64,000 bases of DNA from Verrucomicrobiia bacterium. Lineage in GTDB: Bacteria; Verrucomicrobiota; Verrucomicrobiia; Palsa-1439. The first letter of the stretch is position 1. Each line of letters starts with the position of its first letter. Both the position numbers and the translations under genes were made by a program. Positions 1 to 8,316 of this stretch are shown here, in pieces. A model generated the notes under the pieces. The model was not told the origin of the DNA. It did no database searches and saw only the letters and a program-made list of their open reading frames with translations. The stretch covers positions 108,614-172,613 of the forward strand of contig DATLVI010000041.1 in assembly GCA_035577545.1 (NCBI GenBank), in the 5' to 3' direction.

Positions 1-584
1 TATTCCTGAAAAACCGGATAGTCCTGCGTGCCAAGCAAGTCCTGAATCTTCTTGTCATAGTCGGTCTTGACCGTCTTGGCGTCCTCCGCGGCCTGTTTTC
101 GATCCGCCGCGGAACCGTTCATCATGGACATTCCCGAATCCATCAATGCCGTTTGTCGTTGCAAGAGCAGTTCCTTGAGCGCGTCCATATCATTCGTGGA
201 AAGATTCAGATATTTGGAGAGTGACCCGTACATTCCATCGATGCCTATCTTGTGCTGGGCACGCATCATCTCTTTCATCTGCGGACTCTTCATCATCTCC
301 GCCATCCCGGCAAAAGGACTGTTCGTCGCCCCCGCGCTGGGCGCTGCCTGAGGAACGGGCGCCGGCACAGCCACGGGTTCAACCGGTTTCGCTTCCGGTA
401 ATGGCGTCGTCTCTTCCGCCACTGGCGCGGGTTGTGACATCGCTTTGACCCTCTCCGCCATCGAGGACACCATCATCCGCTTCTGTTCCTGCAGCATCCC
501 AATCTCATGGCTCTGCATCGCAACCGCAATCGCCAGCGCCATCACGGCCGCGACCAACATTCCGATCACAATATTTTTCTTCAT
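1..584 (-). CDS. Hypothetical membrane-anchored protein (partial, runs off left edge)
   Basis: An open frame starts at the ATG at 584 and has no stop before the window edge, giving 194 codons. Residues 1-20 form a hydrophobic anchor or uncleaved signal. They are followed by a Met/Gln-rich helical stretch, a Pro/Ala/Glu linker at about residues 50-80, and a helical C-terminal part rich in Met, Lys and Asp. It begins 27 bp after the stop of the sigma-factor gene on the same strand, so the two are probably cotranscribed. I do not recognise a family; the layout suggests a small envelope protein with the helical part outside the membrane. Confidence 0.7.
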   Translation of the reverse strand, partial: MKKNIVIGMLVAAVMALAIAVAMQSHEIGMLQEQKRMMVSSMAERVKAMSQPAPVAEETTPLPEAKPVEPVAVPAPVPQAAPSAGATNSPFAGMAEMMKSPQMKEMMRAQHKIGIDGMYGSLSKYLNLSTNDMDALKELLLQRQTALMDSGMSMMNGSAADRKQAAEDAKTVKTDYDKKIQDLLGTQDYPVFQE

Positions 585-611
585 GGGATTATCCGCTTTA
601 TTCTAAAAGTC

Positions 612-2096
612 TCACGGCTTCGTCGGCAATCGATCAACCTTCTCATGATACCAAGCCAGCATCCACAGTAACACTCCATAAGCCACCACGATGCCCAGAT
701 TGAAACCAATGATAGTCCCTGCAGTGGTTACATTCGGGGGTCCCCGGAAAACTGAGAGGTTGTAAAACACCAGCGTGAACACCCCGAACATGCCTGCAAA
801 CCTCGCCCACGTACTAAAGCGTGCGTCAAAACGTGGTTGATGCTTCCAAGCACGGATGTTCCGAAACAAAGACACCGCACAAATGCCCAAATACAGTAAC
901 GCCCGAATCCAGTGCCCACTGATAGCTTTCGAGAACGCCAGCGCCACGAAGACGACGATGCCGATCGCGAAGGCCAGTGACGCATACGAATTTGCCTTGG
1001 AACCGCCCTGCCCTGCCTTCAGCGAAAACCCTTCTCGTTTTCCCTCGGCCATCCATTCCGCCGCCACCCAGGTGCCATCCTCAATTTGGATCTGTTTCCG
1101 CCGCCGATTTTTGTACTCCGCCGCCACGATTGAGTAGACAGCCAGTGCAAATGCCAACACCGCGACGGTCACGTCAAGGGTCTGCTGATCCATGTGCCGA
1201 ACCGTGTCGCGCAACGCAAGTCCTATGAAGATACCGACAACCAACACCACCATCGAAACCCAGGTCGAACGCACCATGTACTTCCGTTCACGTGGAGACT
1301 TGGTATTTTCAATGTTGGCGCGAATGGCAAAATAGAAACTACCGAGAAGACCCCACACTCCACCGCTCACAAGACTCGCCGCCGACTTCGTCATGGTGGC
1401 GCCTTTCGCCGCGGCAACACCCGCCGTAACAATCTTCGTCGAGGTTGCGACTGCCGGGAGCCCCGCGAGGACACCCGCCGTAAAGCCACTGCCCGGCGTC
1501 GTCTGCCGCAAAGCCCCTTCCACAAATGCCGTGACCTGCTCCGTCAACATCGCACGTCCGCGCGAGAGCCGTTGCTTCACGGCGTCTTCGTTCAAGTCCA
1601 GCGCCTCGGCGACCTCCGCCACGGATTGCTGCTGCCGGTAGAACAACACCAACGGTTCCCGGTATGCCGTCGGCAATTCACCCAATGACCGCCACAAAAT
1701 GGCTTCCTCTTCCCTGCTAATAACCTGCTCGCGCGGCGAAGGTACGCCGGAGGAAATTTCGGCTACTGAATCCAAACTTTCAGCGTGAACCGTCGGTGCG
1801 CGCTTGTCCTGTCGAAACGAATTATTTGCTACATTCCGTGCGATGCCGCAGAGCCAGGACTTGAGCTTGCCGGGTTCCTGCAGGTTGCGCAGTTGGCACC
1901 ACGCCGTGATGAACGTCACCTGTGCCAGGTCTTCACTGCCCTGCAGGTTACCGCAAGCGCTGTAGGTCAGCGCGCAGATGAGCGACTGGTACCGCTCCAC
2001 AATCGACCCGAACGCCTCGCGATCACCGCCGCAGCTGCGCTCGACCAGTTCCACATCACTGAACAATTCCTTTTCAAGGGTAGTTTTCATACTCAC
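612..2096 (-). CDS. ECF sigma factor with a C-terminal multi-pass membrane domain
   Basis: The N-terminal ~190 residues are a sigma-70 family ECF protein. Region 2 lies at about residues 25-95 and ends in a typical WLCGIARN segment. Region 4 lies at about residues 135-185, with a LPTAYREPLVLFY helix and a helix-turn-helix ending in KQRLSRGRAML. The remaining ~300 residues hold about six or seven hydrophobic segments with no enzyme motif. Such fused sigma factors occur in Acidobacteria and Verrucomicrobia; the membrane part could act as a built-in anti-sigma or anchor (inference). The frame opens at a GTG at 2096; an in-frame ATG at 2090 is an equally good start, and neither has a clear Shine-Dalgarno sequence. 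Confidence 0.85.
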   Translation of the reverse strand: MSMKTTLEKELFSDVELVERSCGGDREAFGSIVERYQSLICALTYSACGNLQGSEDLAQVTFITAWCQLRNLQEPGKLKSWLCGIARNVANNSFRQDKRAPTVHAESLDSVAEISSGVPSPREQVISREEEAILWRSLGELPTAYREPLVLFYRQQQSVAEVAEALDLNEDAVKQRLSRGRAMLTEQVTAFVEGALRQTTPGSGFTAGVLAGLPAVATSTKIVTAGVAAAKGATMTKSAASLVSGGVWGLLGSFYFAIRANIENTKSPRERKYMVRSTWVSMVVLVVGIFIGLALRDTVRHMDQQTLDVTVAVLAFALAVYSIVAAEYKNRRRKQIQIEDGTWVAAEWMAEGKREGFSLKAGQGGSKANSYASLAFAIGIVVFVALAFSKAISGHWIRALLYLGICAVSLFRNIRAWKHQPRFDARFSTWARFAGMFGVFTLVFYNLSVFRGPPNVTTAGTIIGFNLGIVVAYGVLLWMLAWYHEKVDRLPTKP

Positions 2097-2166
2097 ACTA
2101 CCAGTGGTCCACGGCGGGCATAAGGTGACAGAGAAACTGCACAGCCCCTAAAAAACAGGTCTGCGC

Positions 2167-3165
2167 TCACGGCAACGGTTTCCCTTGCACCTTCCCGGCA
2201 AGGCGCCGCATGGCTACTTCCTCGCCCAGGTTCAACACATCATCAAAATAACGCACCATCTCGGTCTCCGTGGCCATATCCGCCACGTTGCGATCGACCG
2301 ACGATACCAACGCCTTGATTTCCTCCCGACGATGGTCCACTTCGACACCCCGCATCGAAACCTCCGCGCTCGTTTGCCCCTCCACGCCCGCCATCGTCGC
2401 CGCGCGCTCCAGTGTCTGCCCCACCAACTCCGTCAGCAGATACATCGGCCGCTCCTGCATCGCCCGCGCGACTCCCACCACGAATGGCGCCGCCGCCTTC
2501 TCAATCGGCTGTTCCGTCAACTCGCGCGCGATCCCGAGCACGGGCGTCTCGGGCGCAAACCCCAACCGCCGCGCCGCGTACGGCGAATACCCTGCGGTCT
2601 CCAGCAGGCGAATCCGCGCCCGCGCCGCCTCGACCCCGTAATCGCGGTAGTGGATCGTCCGCGACGCCGGCACCTTCAACTCCGCAAACCCCTTCGACTC
2701 CCACTGCAGCAATCTCAGCTCCACCAGCCACGGCACCCCGTTGCCCTCATCACTTTTCTCCACGAGATGCAACAGGGGCCGCGCGACTTCCTCATCGCGT
2801 TGCTGCGCCGCCGCGCACGCATAGCGCAACGCCACCATCGTATTCGTCCCGCTCGCCTCCAGCGCCGAGGCAAACAGCTCCCGTTTGAGGGGCCAGTTAT
2901 TGATCAACTCCGCCGCACCCCATACCACCTGGAAATCATTCGTCGCCTGCAGCGCCGTCCGCTGGATCAAACGCCGATCGACCTGCGTCACCTTCATCAG
3001 TTCCGCCGTCTCCAGTTGTCCCGTCATCCGCCGCATCCGATCCACTCGCCGAAAATCTTCATACGTCGGCAACCCCTGCGCCGAACCTGCCGGGGCAAAA
3101 GCGCAGAACCCCAAACTGAGAACGCCGATGATCAGCAGCACCTTTTTATGTATACGTAGTCCCAT
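2167..3165 (-). CDS. Secreted hypothetical protein
   Basis: A 332-residue protein with a clear signal peptide: Lys at residues 8-9, a hydrophobic core, and likely cleavage after the Ala-Gln around residues 28-30. The mature part is predicted mostly helical, rich in Arg, Glu and Ala, with no cysteine pattern or catalytic motif that I recognise. The repeated Ala/Leu helical pairs could be HEAT- or TPR-like, but this is weak. It lies upstream of the sigma-factor gene on the same strand, separated by 70 bp, so cotranscription is possible. Function unknown. Confidence 0.7.
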   Translation of the reverse strand: MGLRIHKKVLLIIGVLSLGFCAFAPAGSAQGLPTYEDFRRVDRMRRMTGQLETAELMKVTQVDRRLIQRTALQATNDFQVVWGAAELINNWPLKRELFASALEASGTNTMVALRYACAAAQQRDEEVARPLLHLVEKSDEGNGVPWLVELRLLQWESKGFAELKVPASRTIHYRDYGVEAARARIRLLETAGYSPYAARRLGFAPETPVLGIARELTEQPIEKAAAPFVVGVARAMQERPMYLLTELVGQTLERAATMAGVEGQTSAEVSMRGVEVDHRREEIKALVSSVDRNVADMATETEMVRYFDDVLNLGEEVAMRRLAGKVQGKPLP

Positions 3166-3177
3166 CAGTCTCCGTAG

Positions 3178-3196
3178 AACGGGCGTCCCGCCCGTT
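3178..3196. repeat. Short hairpin repeat, 8-bp arms
   Basis: A perfect inverted repeat with arms AACGGGCG and CGCCCGTT and a 3-base loop. It lies 13 bp upstream of the secreted protein gene at 2167-3165. This GGGCG-type hairpin resembles dispersed intergenic repeats of verrucomicrobial genomes, from memory of the group rather than a search. Confidence 0.55.
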
Positions 3197-3240
3197 TATA
3201 CCCTCCTCCACGCGTCAAAACGACCCTGGAAACCCCTCTC

Positions 3241-3272
3241 CGGTGGGTTCGTTTTGGAAAACGAACCCACCG
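3241..3272. repeat. Perfect 15-bp-arm palindrome; half-copy 70 bp downstream
   Basis: The left arm CGGTGGGTTCGTTTT is followed by GG and then its exact reverse complement. A further copy of 14 bases of the left arm occurs at 3343-3356 in direct orientation. The perfect arms indicate a mobile or dispersed repeat (REP/MITE-like) or a protein-binding palindrome; there is no T-tract to make it a good terminator. Confidence 0.7.
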
Positions 3273-3398
3273 ATCTGTCTCGCCTTTTTCTCGCACAACC
3301 AATTTATTCATAGCCACTTCCAACAAAACTCCCGTCAAAAAGCGGTGGGTTCGTTTGGTAGTATGGCACGTTTCTTTCACCCCTTGTCCCTTTGTAGC

Positions 3399-3418
3399 CA
3401 CGGCGCTCTGTCGCCGTG
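3399..3418. repeat. Hairpin repeat, 7-bp arms
   Basis: A perfect inverted repeat with arms CACGGCG and CGCCGTG and a 6-base loop, embedded in TAGCCACGGCGCTCTG-type sequence. It is the third distinct hairpin element in this gap. Confidence 0.5.
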
Positions 3419-3655
3419 CTGGCCCCCCTGAAAGTTGTGTTGAACGTTGGGAGTTGAGGGTTCATTTGTTCAATCCCCGCATCATACCATTATCGGAATC
3501 CGATGTCCAGAACAAAGGTATGTCGATAACAAGCCGCAGTAGTAATGGCCGACCAGAAGGGTAAATGGGATCACAGACTTAATCAGCGCGTAGACTGGAA
3601 TGCGAAAGTACTACCAGGTGTGTTGGGAAAACTGCCGGTCGGCACGTCGTCACCG

Positions 3656-4321
3656 TCACGAACGTCGGCGTCGCAGCAAGGCCAGGCCGCTGAATCCCGC
3701 CGCCACCAGGACCATTGCGCTGGGCTCGGGAACCTGCGTGAAAGTCTGGTCGATTGTCGAAATGCTCGAGAAGGCCGGCACCGTCGCGGTCAGGCTCACG
3801 TTCTTGTTGATGGTCAGGAGCGGCTGCGGCGGGACGATTGCCAAACTCGCTGACGACACGGTGGATGTCTGCGTGGCGAAAACGCTCATCTGCCCGTAAA
3901 ACGTATTGTTGGTGAAGACCTGCTCGGTGACCTGCGCCGTACCCGCCCCGCCCACCACCACTCCATTGAACAGCAGATTCGCCGCGGAAATCAGGTTCAG
4001 CGAATTCGTCACGCTTACCTGATACCCCAGGGTCATGGCCATTGGGGTGCCGGACGATACAAAGGGGCCGCTGAATCGAATGCCGAAGTCGCCGTTCTCC
4101 GTGATCGGCGTCACGTTCACCTGGTTCGCTTGGTAATCTCCGCTGATCGTGAAATCCGTGAACGCCTTGTCACCGACGACGATGGTTTGCCCATTGGTTA
4201 GGTTCGCCATGCTGACGGGTGGCCCATCGACGATTTGCGCGTCAGAAACCGGTGCGTGCGTGATGAAAAGGGCGGTTGACAGACAAATCGCCCAAGAAAG
4301 TAATCGGTTGGTTGTCATCAT
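3656..4321 (-). CDS. PEP-CTERM sorting domain protein
   Basis: A 221-residue exported protein. A signal peptide covers residues 1-28. A Thr/Asn/Val-rich beta-type body follows, and the protein ends in a PEP-CTERM signal: the motif VPEPSAM, a hydrophobic helix and a final RRRRS. Such tails direct proteins to an exosortase for processing and release to the cell surface or exopolysaccharide; no exosortase gene lies in this window. Two consecutive ATG codons start the frame; the AAGGG upstream is better spaced for the second (4318). The body domain is not recognised. Confidence 0.9.
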   Translation of the reverse strand: MMTTNRLLSWAICLSTALFITHAPVSDAQIVDGPPVSMANLTNGQTIVVGDKAFTDFTISGDYQANQVNVTPITENGDFGIRFSGPFVSSGTPMAMTLGYQVSVTNSLNLISAANLLFNGVVVGGAGTAQVTEQVFTNNTFYGQMSVFATQTSTVSSASLAIVPPQPLLTINKNVSLTATVPAFSSISTIDQTFTQVPEPSAMVLVAAGFSGLALLRRRRS

Positions 4322-4617
4322 TGATCCCTTGTGCCCCTATTAGCATTGTGAAGCCCGAAAGCTTCTCCTACCCAAATTCTAGACGTGCAGATAGTGTAGT
4401 GGACACCCCACCGCGAGTCAAGCTCGAAACAATTCGACAAAATTAGCCGCAACAGCTTCAACCGCAACCAGATAAAGCCAGAAAATAGAGATCTCGCCGG
4501 CTCATTAGTCGTGAACATTCGATCATAGCGCCGCCTGAGAGCCAGTGCTCCTTGCGATTTCTGACTTGTTGCGCCCTCGCCGGGGTGTGAGGATGTGTGT
4601 CACGGAAAGGGCTGGTC

Positions 4618-5286
4618 ATGACAACAAAATACAGCCGTCTCGTTGGTCTCGGCGCACTAATCTTTCTCACAGCGGCCCTCTACGCCGGCTACGCGGCTGG
4701 ACCCGCTACCGTTACCGCCGACGAGGCCCTCGCGCGACTCAAGGCGGGCAACGAACGCTTTGTCACCGGCAAGGTCATCCATCCGAACGAGGGCGCTGAT
4801 CGACGCGCCGAGGTCGCCAAGGGACAAGACCCGTTCGCCATTATCGTCGGCTGCTCGGACTCGCGGGTCGGACCCGAGGTCGTGTTCGATCAGGGTCTTG
4901 GCGATCTCTTCGTGATCCGCACGGCCGGCAACGTTGTCGATGACGTCGCCCTCGGAAGCATCGAATACGCCGCCGACCATCTTGGCGTGCCGCTAATTCT
5001 CGTGCTGGGACACACCCGCTGTGGAGCCGTGTCAGCTGCGGTCGCTGGCGGCGAGGCGCCGGGCCACGTCGCGTCCGTCGTCAAGAAGATCAAGCCCGCA
5101 GTGGAGGAAACCAAGGGAAAGCCCGGCGACGCCCTGGACAACGCCGTCCGCGCCAATGTGCACCATGTCGTCAATCAACTCCGCAACACCGCCCCGATTC
5201 TCTCCGGCCTGGTCAAGTCCGGCAAACTCCGCGTGGTCGGCGCGTGCTACGATCTCGACACCGGCCGCGTCGCGTTGCTGGAGTGA
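4618..5286 (+). CDS. Beta-class carbonic anhydrase, exported or membrane-anchored
   Basis: Interconverts CO2 and bicarbonate with a zinc centre. The beta-class residues are all present: Cys79-Ser-Asp81-Ser-Arg83 and His132 with Cys135 in GHTRCGA. The first ~28 residues are a hydrophobic signal or anchor, which places the enzyme in the periplasm or on the membrane, less common than the cytosolic form. The frame is open from a GTG at 4597, but the ATG at 4618 has a GGAAAGGG Shine-Dalgarno sequence six bases upstream and is preferred. It is a single gene, divergent from the PEP-CTERM gene, with no transporter neighbour. Confidence 0.93.
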   Translation: MTTKYSRLVGLGALIFLTAALYAGYAAGPATVTADEALARLKAGNERFVTGKVIHPNEGADRRAEVAKGQDPFAIIVGCSDSRVGPEVVFDQGLGDLFVIRTAGNVVDDVALGSIEYAADHLGVPLILVLGHTRCGAVSAAVAGGEAPGHVASVVKKIKPAVEETKGKPGDALDNAVRANVHHVVNQLRNTAPILSGLVKSGKLRVVGACYDLDTGRVALLE

Positions 5287-5699
5287 TGTTGGACGGCGCT
5301 GACCGTGGGCCGCCTCCGCTTGAAAGGTAGGGCGTGACCGCCGGGCGCGCCGCGTCGTTCATTCTCTCCCTCTCCGACTTCCCCCTTTCACTTTCCCTGG
5401 GTACTCGGCTACTAGGCTACATGGCTACTTGGCTACCGAATCCTAATCCCCCCGCAGTACCTGGTTTCAAACAAGGGGGCGCGGCTGGCGAATAGGAATC
5501 CTTCCTAAGGATAATCTGGCATCCGAGCCTGTATACTACCATTCTCGCCAGGACGTATATTACAAGTGTTGGTACAGCGACCGAGGGAATCACTAGGAGA
5601 ACACCGGCTGACAATCCGGGTCTGCGCTGGTTGATGTACCTGTGGCCTCGCAGCCCGAGCCGGGAACAATCACAGGTGCCAGACGAAAGGAGTCAAGTC
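5287..5699. other. Intergenic region with imperfect GGCTAC tandem motif
   Basis: About 410 bp with no supported gene. At 5405-5438 there is a degenerate tandem of roughly 9-10 bases built on GGCTAC. The last 20 bases contain the AAAGGAG ribosome-binding site of the next gene. Confidence 0.5.
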
Positions 5700-6275
5700 A
5701 TGCCTACAGGAAGCTCAGGGATGATGGAAACGGTCAAGAATGGGATTGTTACCGCGGTCAAAGGGGGCGGTGACATCGCCAAGGTGACGGCGGATACGGT
5801 CGGCAGCACGCTCTCCACAACCCTCAAGGATGCTGGCAACGTGGGCGCGTCGGCGACCGAAGCCATTGGCCACGTTGCGGGCGGCGCGATCCAGGGTGCC
5901 GCAGACGTCGGGGCTCACTTGGGGCATGCTGCGAGCGGAACCGTAGTCGGGGTGCTGCGCGGCACCAAACATGTTGGCAGCGCGGCCATCGACACCATCG
6001 GCCATACGGCCGGGGCGGTGATCCACCACACGGCCGCGGTAGGCGGTAAACTCGAACATGCTGCCACCGGTCTGGTGGAAGGGGCGATCCAATCCGCCAA
6101 AGGCATCGGCGTGAGCGCAGAAGACGCTGCTTCGGCCGCGGCCCATGGGGCATTGAAAGGCGCCGAGAAAGTGAGCTCCACCGCATTGAACGCGGTCCGC
6201 AACGCCGTAACCCAGAGCATCTCCGGCGTCAAAGCCGTGCTGAAAGAACCGTTCAAAAGCAAAGGAGAGAAATAG
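5700..6275 (+). CDS. Ala/Gly-rich repetitive protein, possibly stress-related
   Basis: A 191-residue protein of low complexity built from repeated amphipathic segments rich in Ala, Gly, Val, His and Ser, such as AIGHVAGGAIQGAAD and TIGHTAGAVIHHTAA, with a Lys-rich tail. No membrane segment or signal peptide is obvious. The pattern recalls LEA-like or Ala-rich apolipoprotein-like helices, which coat membranes or protect on drying, but the resemblance is compositional only. An open frame extends upstream to 5631; the ATG at 5700 has AAAGGAG seven bases before it and is chosen. The following BON protein and small membrane proteins suggest an envelope-stress cassette. Confidence 0.8.
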   Translation: MPTGSSGMMETVKNGIVTAVKGGGDIAKVTADTVGSTLSTTLKDAGNVGASATEAIGHVAGGAIQGAADVGAHLGHAASGTVVGVLRGTKHVGSAAIDTIGHTAGAVIHHTAAVGGKLEHAATGLVEGAIQSAKGIGVSAEDAASAAAHGALKGAEKVSSTALNAVRNAVTQSISGVKAVLKEPFKSKGEK

Positions 6276-6337
6276 ACACGTCTGTCCTGAACGATCGGAA
6301 ACGAGGATCCAAACCTCGGTGGAATGAAAGGAGTAAA

Positions 6338-7096
6338 ATGAGAACTCTGTATTCAATGATGCTGAAGACAGTTGCAGTCATTGTGTTGGCCACCTCCATG
6401 TCCGTGCAGGCGTCCGAGATGGATGCCCGTATCCAGTCATCCGCCAAGAAGACGTACGTGTTCAAGACGTACCTCAAGGGCGATGACATTAAGATCGAGT
6501 CCAACGACGGTGTCGTCACCTTGACGGGGACGGTCGCCGAGGACTCTCACAAATCACTGGCCCAGAATACCGTGGCAAGCCTGCCCGGCGTTAAGAGTGT
6601 GGATAATCGTCTCGAAGTCAAAGGCGAACATCCCACCGAGAACTCGGATACGTGGGTCAGCATGAAAGTGAAGGGCGCCCTGTTGTTTCATCGCAACGTC
6701 AGCGCCAGCCAGACTGAGGTTTCGGTCGCGGATGGCATTGTGACCCTGCGCGGCGAAGCCGCCACCCAGGCCCAAAAGGACCTGACCACCGAATATGCCA
6801 AGGACGTCGATGGCGTCAAAGACGTAAAGAACGAAATGACGGTGGCCAAGGACTCGAAGAAGTCCGGGGAAACAATGGGCAAGAAAATCGATGACGCGTC
6901 CATCACTGCCCAGGTCAAGATGGCTCTGCTGTCACATCGCTCGACCAGTGCGCTCAATACCACGGTCACAACGACCGACGGTGTGGTCACTTTGGGTGGC
7001 AAGGCGAAGAACTCCGCCGAGAAGGACCTGGTCACCAAGCTTGTGGCCGACATAAACGGCGTGAAGAATGTCGTCAACAACATGAGCGTCGAATAG
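6338..7096 (+). CDS. Triple BON-domain periplasmic protein (OsmY-like)
   Basis: A 252-residue protein with a signal peptide (cleavage near residue 26) followed by three BON domains at about residues 28-95, 104-170 and 185-250. Each repeats the pattern of a short helix, DGVVTLTG or a variant, and a GVKxVxNxL strand. BON proteins such as OsmY bind phospholipid or outer-membrane partners and are typically induced by osmotic or envelope stress. A GAAAGGAG ribosome-binding site precedes the ATG. It sits 62 bp after the Ala-rich gene in the same direction. Confidence 0.9.
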   Translation: MRTLYSMMLKTVAVIVLATSMSVQASEMDARIQSSAKKTYVFKTYLKGDDIKIESNDGVVTLTGTVAEDSHKSLAQNTVASLPGVKSVDNRLEVKGEHPTENSDTWVSMKVKGALLFHRNVSASQTEVSVADGIVTLRGEAATQAQKDLTTEYAKDVDGVKDVKNEMTVAKDSKKSGETMGKKIDDASITAQVKMALLSHRSTSALNTTVTTTDGVVTLGGKAKNSAEKDLVTKLVADINGVKNVVNNMSVE

Positions 7097-7131
7097 GACG
7101 CATCTAACACCAGGTATTCGTGGATCGCTGT

Positions 7132-7155
7132 CGGCCGGTGCGGGTGCGCCGGCCG
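7132..7155. repeat. GC-rich hairpin between BON gene and small membrane gene
   Basis: Perfect 7-bp arms CGGCCGG and CCGGCCG with a 10-base loop. No T-tract follows, so it is more likely an mRNA processing or stability element inside the 6338-7585 gene group than a terminator. Confidence 0.45.
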
Positions 7156-7189
7156 GCAACGAACCCGAGGAACCCGGAAGGAGAATCAA

Positions 7190-7339
7190 ATGTTGTACAC
7201 GATTGCCGTCATACTAATTATTCTGTGGCTGCTGGGACTGGTGAGCAGTTACACGATGGGCGGGTTTATTAATATCCTGCTGGTGATCGCCATTATTATG
7301 GTTCTGGTCAGGGTCATTCAGGGCCGCAGAGTCCTGTAA
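7190..7339 (+). CDS. Small lmo0937-family-like membrane protein
   Basis: A 49-residue protein that is almost entirely hydrophobic: two transmembrane helices separated by a short SSYTMGGFI turn, and a basic tail ending GRRVL. The WLLGL, TMGGFI and final RVIQGRR match what I know of the lmo0937 family of tiny membrane proteins, which often lie beside stress genes. A strong GGAAGGAG Shine-Dalgarno sequence precedes the ATG. Its place between the BON gene and another small membrane protein supports a shared envelope-stress unit. Molecular function is unknown. Confidence 0.85.
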   Translation: MLYTIAVILIILWLLGLVSSYTMGGFINILLVIAIIMVLVRVIQGRRVL

Positions 7340-7369
7340 GAAACGGTTACCCAAAAAAATCGGAGGCTC

Positions 7370-7585
7370 ATGATGAATACACGAATGATTGCCATGATAC
7401 TGATCGCCTTCGGCATCGTGGTGCTCGCATACTCGGGCATCACGTACAAGACCAGTGGGAAGCCCGCCAATGTCCTCGGTGTGGAAGTGCAGACAACCCA
7501 CACTCACTATATTCCCCCAGTGGCCGGGGCGCTGGCACTGGCCGGCGGAATCGCCCTGCTGCTCGGCAGATCCAAAACGGTCTGA
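7370..7585 (+). CDS. Small two-helix membrane protein
   Basis: A 71-residue protein with two transmembrane helices at about residues 6-24 and 49-66, joined by a polar loop with YKTSGKPANVLGVEVQT. Small proteins of this type are common beside BON and lmo0937-like genes; the function is unknown. The frame begins with two ATG codons; GGAGG at 7362-7366 is better spaced for the second at 7373. It is the last gene of the 5700-7585 same-strand group. Confidence 0.75.
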   Translation: MMNTRMIAMILIAFGIVVLAYSGITYKTSGKPANVLGVEVQTTHTHYIPPVAGALALAGGIALLLGRSKTV

Positions 7586-7626
7586 TGGATGAGCCGAGCG
7601 AAGCCGGTTTCCGTTTCGCCCTGTCT

Positions 7627-7653
7627 CGTCCGCCGTAGCTTCAGCGAAGGAGG
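7627..7653. repeat. Partial copy of the GTCCGCCGTAGC dispersed repeat
   Basis: The stretch CGTCCGCCGTAGCTTCAGCG followed by AAGGAGG matches the core of the longer copies at 8657-8716 and 9512-9570. It lies between two convergent genes. The core forms a small hairpin. Confidence 0.55.
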
Positions 7654-7710
7654 AAGCACGAGGTGCGCCGGCAGATGCCTTCTGCCTTTCCTCTTTTGCC
7701 GAAGGCCGCC

Positions 7711-8316
7711 CTACTTGAGGAACTCCGGATGCTGATGCCCATCGCAGGTCGCGCTGGCGTAACGACGACCGTTGGTGAAAATGGTGACGGTGGCCACCGG
7801 ATCGTCACCGTGTTTCTGGCGCAGCGCTGCATAGGTGGCACCAATGGCGAGCGCACCGAGCTTGGCACCAAGCTTGTTCATGATCCCGCCCGACATGTCC
7901 TGGGCGACATTAATCAGGCAAATCCCGTCGCTGGCGCGCACTTCTGCAGTCATACCGTCCTGTCGATACGCCGCGACAACAAACGCTTCAAAATCCGAAT
8001 CATACGATTTTGGCATGCGCAGTTCGCGTTGCGCTTGTTCCCAGGTGTCTGTGCGTTGGAAGCCATGAAACACAGTGAAGGTCAGGACGACCACACCAAC
8101 AACGGCCACGATGGGCCATAGCAGTTTGACCCAGGTCGAAACCCTGTCCCCTGTGGCCGTTTGCGCGGCCAGCTCACGAGTCAGTCCCAACGGACCGGCT
8201 CGTGCAGCTTTGCCGGAGGGAAAGACATATCCGCAGTGCCGGCAGATACCGACATCGGGCCTGAGGGTTTGGCCGCAATCAGGACATTGTTTTCCCTGCT
8301 CGCCTGAATCTGGCAT
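7711..8316 (-). CDS. Zinc-ribbon membrane protein
   Basis: A 201-residue protein. Residues 10-30 form a zinc ribbon with Cys-Pro-Asp-Cys and Cys-Arg-His-Cys pairs. A single transmembrane helix follows at about residues 63-85, and then a ~115-residue extracytoplasmic or soluble domain with two further cysteines. The arrangement of cytoplasmic zinc ribbon, helix and outer domain is common among uncharacterised bacterial proteins. The C-terminal domain is not recognised. No operon partners. Confidence 0.75.
   Translation of the reverse strand: MPDSGEQGKQCPDCGQTLRPDVGICRHCGYVFPSGKAARAGPLGLTRELAAQTATGDRVSTWVKLLWPIVAVVGVVVLTFTVFHGFQRTDTWEQAQRELRMPKSYDSDFEAFVVAAYRQDGMTAEVRASDGICLINVAQDMSGGIMNKLGAKLGALAIGATYAALRQKHGDDPVATVTIFTNGRRYASATCDGHQHPEFLK

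Larger units (their letters stand above)
3166..3655 (-). other. 490-bp intergenic region carrying hairpin repeats
   Basis: No convincing gene is present: the short open frames here overlap each other on both strands and look like nothing known. The region instead holds three short perfect inverted repeats, annotated separately, plus a partial copy (3343-3356) of one of them. It separates the 2167-3165 gene from the PEP-CTERM gene on the same strand. Confidence 0.6.
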
